Made by a program: the position numbers and the translations under genes
Origin: Rhizobium tumorigenes
GTDB lineage: Bacteria; Pseudomonadota; Alphaproteobacteria; Rhizobiales; Rhizobiaceae
DNA length: 64,000 bases
Reading direction: 5' to 3'
Assembly: GCF_003240565.2 (NCBI RefSeq)
Contig: NZ_CP117255.1
Location: 1,302,001-1,366,000, forward strand
Notes under the pieces: generated by a model
Seen by the model: the letters and a program-made list of their open reading frames with translations, nothing else
Told to the model about the DNA's origin: nothing
Databases searched by the model: none
In this document: one piece after another, positions 58,886-64,000 of the stretch
How positions within the stretch are numbered: the first letter of the stretch is position 1
Layout of the letters: the number at the start of each line of letters is the position of its first letter

Positions 58886-58904
58886 TTTCTCGACAGTCGA
58901 GAAA
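58886..58904. promoter_or_regulatory. Operator palindrome for the ROK regulator (xylR-xylF intergenic)
   Basis: TTTCTCGA-CAG-TCGAGAAA, perfect 8-bp arms. It lies 87 nt from the xylF start and 116 nt from the xylR start, where a ROK repressor would act on both. GCTGTCGAAAAAACTCC just to its left (58867-58881) looks like an additional half site. Confidence 0.75.
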
Positions 58905-59019
58905 TTAAGTGTCAGAGAATTTTGAGGCTGTCAACACTGCACGACAAGGTTTTGTCGGAGACCAAGATCCAACCGCAGGTTAGTCATGCGCAACGGACAG
59001 GGAGAGGGAGAGACACCTG

Positions 59020-60285
59020 ATGCAAGGCAAGTCCAGTGCCGAGTGGGTGCGCCGGCGCAACAGCGTCATGGTGCTCAAGGCACTGCGCCGCCACGGGCCG
59101 CTGGCTCACACGGAGCTCTCGGATCACACGACCTTGTCGTCCGGCACGATCTCGGCAATCACCGCCGATCTCGAGCGTGCCCAGATCATCGTCAAGACCG
59201 AGCAGCAGCTGGCAGGCAGTCGCGGCCGGCCGCGCGTGGCCTTTGCCCAGCGCCGCGACTGCGGCTATCTGGTGGTGCTCATCATCTCGTCGGATGCGGT
59301 GCAATATTCGCTGGTGGATTATGCCGGTACCTTGCTCGATCGGTTTTCCGAAGGCCGGTCGCAGGACGGAACGGGCATTGCCCGCTTCGTCGAATCCATA
59401 AGGGCAGGGCTGTCCAGGATTGTTGCCCGCTCGAAGATCGCACCGCAGGACGTGCTCGTCATTTCGATCAGCAGTAAGGGCCTGGTGGACGGTTTTGAGC
59501 CGGTGCTGCGCTGGTCGCCGATCTTCGGGGAGGAGCAGATCGACTTTGCCGCGGTTCTCGGAAACGATTGGCCGGCGAAGATCATTCTCGGCAACGAGAC
59601 GCTGCTGGTGGCCGATGCCGCCGGACAGCGCGAGGAGCAGGGCCGGGGTTTCGAGACGCTGGCGGCCCTGTCGCTCGGCCACAGCATCGGGCTCGGCATC
59701 GTCAGGCGCACCGCCAATGGCGACCGCGAGGTCGCGGCACCTAATTTCGGCCATATGCTGCATGAGCCGAATGGTGGCCTCTGTCGCTGCGGCTCGCGCG
59801 GCTGCATCGAGGCCTATGCCGGTTTCTACGCAATCCTGCGCAATGCCTTTGCCGTGCCGCTCGACACCATTCCGGCCAAGTTCGTTCCTGTCACCGAACT
59901 CGACAAGATCGCAGCCAGCGCCCGGCAGGGAAATCGTCGGAACCGCTTTGCGTTTCACCAGGCAGGCCTGGTGCTCGGCAATGGCCTGTCGCGTGTGCTC
60001 AGCCTCTACGGACAGATGCCCATCGTGCTGACCGGTCCGGGAACACGATATATCGACCTGCTTCAGGAGGGCATGGAGGAGGGTTTGCGGCAATCGCAGA
60101 TCGTTCGCATGGGAGGCCTGCCGGAAATGAGGATCATGGCAGACGAACAGGCGCTGGTGTTCGAGGGCCATCTGCGCCGGGCGCTCGATGCGATTGACGG
60201 CGACATCGTCGCATTGCGGGCGATTGCGGATGTGGAGATCAAGGACCGGGCAGGGGAGGCACCCCAATATGTCGACGCCGGATAA
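59020..60285 (+). CDS. xylR: ROK-family transcriptional regulator (XylR-like)
   Basis: 421 residues. N-terminal winged helix (about 10-65: 'LKALRRHGPLAHTELSDHTTLSSGTISAITADLE'), then a ROK sugar-binding domain with the zinc motif 'CRCGSRGCIEAYAG'. No clear glucokinase ATP motif is seen, as expected for a repressor rather than a kinase. Divergent from the sugar ABC operon with a palindrome between, so it most likely represses both until its sugar binds. The symbol is by context, not by direct evidence of xylose. Confidence 0.86.
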   Translation: MQGKSSAEWVRRRNSVMVLKALRRHGPLAHTELSDHTTLSSGTISAITADLERAQIIVKTEQQLAGSRGRPRVAFAQRRDCGYLVVLIISSDAVQYSLVDYAGTLLDRFSEGRSQDGTGIARFVESIRAGLSRIVARSKIAPQDVLVISISSKGLVDGFEPVLRWSPIFGEEQIDFAAVLGNDWPAKIILGNETLLVADAAGQREEQGRGFETLAALSLGHSIGLGIVRRTANGDREVAAPNFGHMLHEPNGGLCRCGSRGCIEAYAGFYAILRNAFAVPLDTIPAKFVPVTELDKIAASARQGNRRNRFAFHQAGLVLGNGLSRVLSLYGQMPIVLTGPGTRYIDLLQEGMEEGLRQSQIVRMGGLPEMRIMADEQALVFEGHLRRALDAIDGDIVALRAIADVEIKDRAGEAPQYVDAG

Positions 60286-60299
60286 TTGCCCGGCGTCGA
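60272..60299. terminator. Hairpin at the xylR / dehydrogenase convergent junction
   Basis: TCGACGCCGG-N8-CCGGCGTCGA, perfect 10-bp arms overlapping the xylR stop codon. No long T run on either side. Confidence 0.55.
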
Positions 60300-60321
60300 T
60301 CGATAGCTTGAGCGGATAATC

Positions 60322-61314
60322 TCAGGCGACGGAAATCAATTTGCCTTCCTTGACCGAGCGCACGGCAGCGTCGGCAAGTTTCAACGCGGCAAGGCCATCG
60401 GCGCCGGACGGGCTGATGTCGGTGCCCTGCTCAACGGCGCTGATGAAGGCGGCGATCTCGTTGGCATAGGCTTCCGTGTAACGCGTCATGAAGAAATCAT
60501 GCAGCGGCGGACGGGTGTATCCGTCGCCATTGGCGACCTCGATGGAGAAGGGGCGCTGGTTCTCAGCGGCTACCATGCCCTTCGAGCCGTGGATCTCGAT
60601 GCGCTGGTCGTAGCCGTATGTGGCACGGCGCGAATTCGAGATCATCGCCTGCTTGCCGGACGCCGTCTGCAGCAGCACCGAGACGCTGTCGTAATCTCCG
60701 GCGACGCCGATTGCCTTGTCGATCAACACTGCGGCCGTGGCGCTGACGGACACCGGCTCTTCGCCGAGCAGGAACCGCGCCATGTCGAAATCATGGATGG
60801 TCATGTCGCGGAAAATGCCGCCGGAGCGTTTGATGTAGTCGACAGGCGGGGCACCGGGATCGCGGGAGGTGATCGTCACCATCTCGACGTCGCCGATTTT
60901 TCCATCGTCGATCGCCTTGCGCACGGCCATGAAATGCGGATCGAATCGGCGATTGAAGCCGACCATCAGCTTTCCCTTGGTCTTCGCGACGACGTCGATG
61001 CAGGCCTCGACCCGTGCGGTATCGAGGTCGATTGGCTTCTCGCAGAAGACCGCCTTGCCAGCACGGGCAAAACGTTCGATCAGGTCGGCGTGTGTATCCG
61101 TCGGGGTGCAGATGACCACTGCATCGATATCTGCAGACGACTCGATCGCGTCGATGGTGCGAACCTCGCAGCCATAGGCCGAGGCTATCGCATTGGCCGC
61201 GGCCGCAAAGGGATCCGCTACCGCCACCAGTATCGCATCACCGTTGGCGCTGACTGCCTTGGCGTGTACCTTGCCGATGCGGCCGGCGCCGAGCAGTCCA
61301 AATCTTACCGTCAT
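60322..61314 (-). CDS. iolG: Inositol 2-dehydrogenase-like (Gfo/Idh/MocA) enzyme
   Basis: 330 residues. The Rossmann 'GLLGAGRIGKVHAKA' starts at residue 6; 'VFCEKPIDLD' carries the catalytic Lys; 'DMTIHDFDMARFLLGEEP' holds the Asp-His pair. The layout matches IolG, which oxidises myo-inositol to 2-keto-inositol with NAD+, but a related dehydrogenase on another sugar is not ruled out. It lies beside the xylose-type transport genes, convergent with the regulator. The remaining iol genes are not in the window. Confidence 0.85.
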   Translation of the reverse strand: MTVRFGLLGAGRIGKVHAKAVSANGDAILVAVADPFAAAANAIASAYGCEVRTIDAIESSADIDAVVICTPTDTHADLIERFARAGKAVFCEKPIDLDTARVEACIDVVAKTKGKLMVGFNRRFDPHFMAVRKAIDDGKIGDVEMVTITSRDPGAPPVDYIKRSGGIFRDMTIHDFDMARFLLGEEPVSVSATAAVLIDKAIGVAGDYDSVSVLLQTASGKQAMISNSRRATYGYDQRIEIHGSKGMVAAENQRPFSIEVANGDGYTRPPLHDFFMTRYTEAYANEIAAFISAVEQGTDISPSGADGLAALKLADAAVRSVKEGKLISVA

Positions 61315-61469
61315 TTTCCATCCTCCCAGATTCGGAACAAATAAACCGTCTTGGTCTCATTCTGGAATTTTCATTCCATCTTCCTGTGCCGTCGTCAAGC
61401 GCCCGGGGTTTCACAATCGCGAAATTCAGCTTATGGACGGTGCCGAACAAACAAGCGGACAACAGCCTC

Positions 61470-61706
61470 ATGAAAATGATCGACCCGAGCCATCGATTCT
61501 ACCGTCCCATCTATGTGCGCATCGGCATCGTCGCCCTGTGCCTTGGCTGGGCAATCATCGAGGCAACCTTCGGCGAGCCGATCTGGAGCATGGCCATCGG
61601 TGCCGTAGGTGCCTATGCGGCGTGGGTTCTGCTTTTGAACTACACGCCCACGCCGGAAGAAATAGCACCGCCGCCGCCGCGTGAGGATGCAGGTCCAGAA
61701 GCCTGA
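61470..61706 (+). CDS. DUF3329-type small membrane protein
   Basis: 78 residues from ATG 61470 ('MKMIDPSHRFYRPIYVRIGIV'); an in-frame ATG at 61476 is also possible. Two hydrophobic segments ('IYVRIGIVALCLGWAIIEATFG' and 'MAIGAVGAYAAWVLLLNY') and a Pro-rich cytosolic end. This is the pattern of the rhizobial DUF3329 family. Function unknown. It is alone between convergent and divergent neighbours. Confidence 0.75.
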   Translation: MKMIDPSHRFYRPIYVRIGIVALCLGWAIIEATFGEPIWSMAIGAVGAYAAWVLLLNYTPTPEEIAPPPPREDAGPEA

Positions 61707-61724
61707 TCTGTCCAAAAGCCTAAT

Positions 61725-62234
61725 CTATTTGAAAAGTCTGGCGCGGATCTCGATGCGGCGGAGTGCCTCGTCGATCAGCAGGTTGGCGATTTTCATGCGC
61801 GTCGTTGCCTGTTCCTTGAAAAGCGGGTTGACGCCGTCGGGATGGTTGACCTTGGCAAAACTCCGGCGCTTGTCGTTGAGCGTCTGCAGCGTGTCCGCAG
61901 CCGAAATTCCAAGTTCCGCAGCAACCTCCTGCGGCAGGATGCGCGCCAGGTGGACCGGCATCACCGGCGCGGCGCATTTCTCCGGCTCAATGTCGCGCGT
62001 CGCAATAGACGGCGTCTCAGGCGCGGGCGGTTCTCGCTCGGGCCCGAGGTTGTCGAGATAGGCCTGGTCCGGCCGCGCCTCGGATACGGACACGCCATCG
62101 CGTACATCAGCCGCGAAGCTGGAATTCAGGCCTTGAATCCGGTGCGCCGAAGCCGACTGCGCGAAAACTGCTTCTTCATCCTCGGCGTCGAGACGGTCGA
62201 GGACAGATTGAAATATGGATTGTCCAAACAGCAT
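61725..62234 (-). CDS. Protein with a J-domain-like C-terminus
   Basis: 169 residues from ATG 62234 (GGGAGAC upstream; a TTG four codons earlier is possible). The N-terminal 90 residues are low in recognisable structure. The C-terminal part 'TLQTLNDKRRSFAKVNHPDGVNPLFKEQATTRMKIANLLIDEAL' has the J-domain helix II, the HPD motif (131-133) and helix III; helix I is weak ('LGISAADT'). A helper that recruits DnaK is suggested. I do not recognise the family as a whole. Confidence 0.68.
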   Translation of the reverse strand: MLFGQSIFQSVLDRLDAEDEEAVFAQSASAHRIQGLNSSFAADVRDGVSVSEARPDQAYLDNLGPEREPPAPETPSIATRDIEPEKCAAPVMPVHLARILPQEVAAELGISAADTLQTLNDKRRSFAKVNHPDGVNPLFKEQATTRMKIANLLIDEALRRIEIRARLFK

Positions 62235-62288
62235 GATGTCTCCCAATCCACAAAACCTATGACATGAAAGTGGTGTCTGGCTGATCCG

Positions 62289-63293
62289 TCAGCCGGCAGC
62301 GCGCCGGCTTTCCTGCAGGATCATGTCGTAGAGCAGTAGGGCGCTGGGTGGCAGGGCGCGCTCGCGCGCCGTGATCAGGCTGTAGGGCTTCACATCTATG
62401 GCGAAATCGATCGGCAAGATGCAGGCCTCGCCTGCCTGAGAACTCTGGCCGCAGATAAAGTCCGCCATGTCGCGAGCGATCGGCGAAATCGCATCTGTCT
62501 TGCAGACGACGGCAAGGGTCAGGACCACCGATGACGTGTTGACGATATTCTCCGGCAGCGCCACGCCGGCGGAGATGAAGATATCCTCGAGCCTGCGGCG
62601 CAGCAGCGTACCCGGCGGCTGGAACACCCAGTCTTGGCCGGTGAGATCCGCAAGCCCGACCACACCCTTTTTGAGCAGTGGATGCCCCTTTCGCACGATC
62701 AGGCATGCCTTCTCGATGCCGATCTGGTGGGCGGTGAACAGCCTCGGGTTCAGTTCGTCCGGAATCCGGCTGATGATGAAGTCGTGACGAGCTGCCAGCA
62801 GTTCTCGGGCGAGAACGTTGCTGTTATCGACCTGGATGTTGATTTCGATGCCCGGATAGGCCTCCGTGACCCGCTGTATCGCCGGCACCACCAGACTGAT
62901 GGCCGGCGCTGCGACGGCACCGAGATGCACAGACCCACCCTTGCCGGTGCGCAACTCGGCGATCTCGCGGCTGGCCTCCCGCAGTTCCAGCAGTATCTTG
63001 CGGGCCCGCTTGGCAAGCGCCAGGCCGAACGGCGTCAGTTCCACGCCACGGGCGACGCGCTGGTAGAGAGATGTCTTGGCGATCGCTTCCATCTCCGACA
63101 ACATGCGCGAAGCTGCAGGTTGAGAGATATTCATGGATTCGGCCGCTGCGGAGATCTGCCCATGATCCTCGATCATGACGATCATCCGCAGGTGATTCAT
63201 CTTCAATCCATTGCGAAGCAGGCTGTCGTCACGAAAATTATCTGTGTGGATTTCTATACCATCACGAGAATAATCGTTGTGTATGTTCTCCAT
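62289..63293 (-). CDS. gbpR: LysR-type transcriptional regulator, GbpR-like
   Basis: 334 residues. The winged helix (about residues 33-95: 'HGQISAAAESMNISQPAASRMLSEME') follows an untypically long N-terminal lead of 32 residues (a later start at the Met at residue 32 is possible). The effector-binding half has 'VHLGAVAAPAISLVVPAI'. Divergent from a chvE gene, the same arrangement as A. tumefaciens gbpR-chvE, where GbpR activates chvE in response to sugars. Confidence 0.8.
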   Translation of the reverse strand: MENIHNDYSRDGIEIHTDNFRDDSLLRNGLKMNHLRMIVMIEDHGQISAAAESMNISQPAASRMLSEMEAIAKTSLYQRVARGVELTPFGLALAKRARKILLELREASREIAELRTGKGGSVHLGAVAAPAISLVVPAIQRVTEAYPGIEINIQVDNSNVLARELLAARHDFIISRIPDELNPRLFTAHQIGIEKACLIVRKGHPLLKKGVVGLADLTGQDWVFQPPGTLLRRRLEDIFISAGVALPENIVNTSSVVLTLAVVCKTDAISPIARDMADFICGQSSQAGEACILPIDFAIDVKPYSLITARERALPPSALLLYDMILQESRRAAG

Positions 63294-63469
63294 GGTGGCA
63301 TTTTTCCTGCTTACGGGGCTAAAAAGTAGTACTTTTTACCATTATACCAAAATCGTCATATTGCACGCCAGTTATTCTATTTGACAGTTATACGAATTGA
63401 TTCCAGTTTGCCGCCGTGCTGGGAGCAGCATGACACGTGTGGGATCGTGGAGGAGACGTACTTCGTATT

Positions 63470-63486
63470 GATATTGAAGTAATATC
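63470..63486. promoter_or_regulatory. Inverted repeat in the gbpR-chvE intergenic region, candidate LysR site
   Basis: GATATT-GAAGT-AATATC, perfect 6-bp arms, 77 nt upstream of the chvE ATG. It fits a T-N11-A type LysR site, and GbpR is the natural candidate. Confidence 0.5.
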
Positions 63487-63562
63487 CAATCAACGGAACC
63501 TGCCACAGTTTCGGGGTGGGCGCTTTTGCGTACGCCAAATTTTAAAAAAACGGGAGAGAGCA

Positions 63563-64000
63563 ATGAAATCCATTATCTCATTGATGGCCGCAGCGGCCTT
63601 CGGTGTTGCGACATTTGTCATGCCAGCCATGGCTGCCGACAAGGGTCTGGTTGGTATCGCTATGCCAACGAAGTCTTCGGCGCGCTGGATCGATGACGGC
63701 AACAACATCGTCAAGCAGCTTCAGGCTGCTGGTTTCACGACCGACCTGCAGTATGCTGACGACGATATTCCTAACCAGCTTTCGCAGATCGAGAACATGG
63801 TAACCAAGGGTGCCAAGGTTCTCGTCGTCGCTTCGATCGACGGCACGACACTGTCTGACGTGCTGCAGAAGGCCCATGACGCCGGTATCAAGGTCATCGC
63901 CTATGACCGCCTGATCCGCGATTCGGCCAACGTCGACTACTACGCTACCTTCGACAACTTCCAGGTCGGCGTTCTCCAGGCCGGCACCATCGTTGACGGC
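63563..64000 (+). CDS. chvE: ChvE-type multiple sugar-binding protein (5' part)
   Basis: The first 146 codons; the gene runs off the window. A signal peptide ([24 protein letters not shown], cleaved near 24) is followed by '[33 protein letters not shown]', '[23 protein letters not shown]' and '[25 protein letters not shown]', the ChvE pattern. ChvE binds several monosaccharides in the periplasm and in Agrobacterium presents them to VirA and to the GguAB transporter. ACGGGAGAGAG precedes the ATG. Confidence 0.92.
   Translation, partial: MKSIISLMAAAAFGVATFVMPAMAADKGLVGIAMPTKSSARWIDDGNNIVKQLQAAGFTTDLQYADDDIPNQLSQIENMVTKGAKVLVVASIDGTTLSDVLQKAHDAGIKVIAYDRLIRDSANVDYYATFDNFQVGVLQAGTIVDG

Overview
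The window is an ordinary-looking chromosomal segment of an alphaproteobacterium of the Rhizobiaceae (Rhizobium/Agrobacterium group). The evidence is high-GC codon use, a ChvE-type sugar-binding protein divergent from a GbpR-like LysR regulator, the glnB-glnA pair, the uvrA/ssb divergon with an alphaproteobacterial LexA box (GAAC-N7-GAAC), a ppiD-trpD-trpC-moaC-moeA run, and rhizobial-type EcfG and RpoH promoter sequences. I see no prophage, insertion sequence, CRISPR array or rRNA operon. One tRNA is present (Arg, anticodon CCG).

Layout. 1-12 kb: the 3' end of mfd, a FrnE-type thioredoxin-fold protein, an orphan peptide-binding protein, an IalB-family protein, hspQ with a heat-shock promoter, glnB-glnA with a sigma-54 promoter, the NAD(P)HX repair enzyme, a DUF72 protein and uvrA. 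12-22 kb: ssb, a small RDD protein, a MarC protein, gyrA, three tiny membrane proteins on the minus strand, then coaD, two cyclophilins (one exported, one cytosolic), queA and tgt. 21.5-30 kb: DUF4864 and DUF4189 secreted proteins, a BASS transporter, and a three-gene AttEFGH-like export locus (ATPase, fused permease, AttH lipocalin-like protein), then an AI-2E permease. 30-38.8 kb: parE, an exported hydrolase, tpiA, secG, pyrG, and a divergent pair made of an EamA permease with a histidine-rich tail and a NiCoT nickel/cobalt permease. 38.8-42.4 kb: two divergent citrate synthase paralogues, one carrying an N-terminal helix-turn-helix, then gnd. 42.4-48 kb: ppiD-trpD-trpC-moaC-moeA on the minus strand. 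48-55 kb: a DUF883 protein, an EmrAB-type pump, a 3-methyladenine glycosylase and a run of small stress-type proteins, several behind EcfG-like promoters. 55-64 kb: tRNA-Arg, a xylose-type ABC operon (xylF-H-G) divergent from a ROK regulator with a perfect operator palindrome, an IolG-like dehydrogenase, a DUF3329 protein, a protein with a J-domain-like end, gbpR and the 5' part of chvE.

Most interesting points: the citrate synthase pair, in which one paralogue is fused to a DNA-binding domain and the other has Glu where the catalytic Asp is expected, with palindromes between them; a tRNA-guanine transglycosylase lacking two of the three family zinc cysteines; the His-tailed permease beside a nickel/cobalt permease; the AttEFGH-like locus; the cluster of tiny membrane proteins after gyrA; and a set of stress genes that seem to share EcfG promoters. 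Functions are assigned from recognised sequence motifs and family knowledge; no database search was run.
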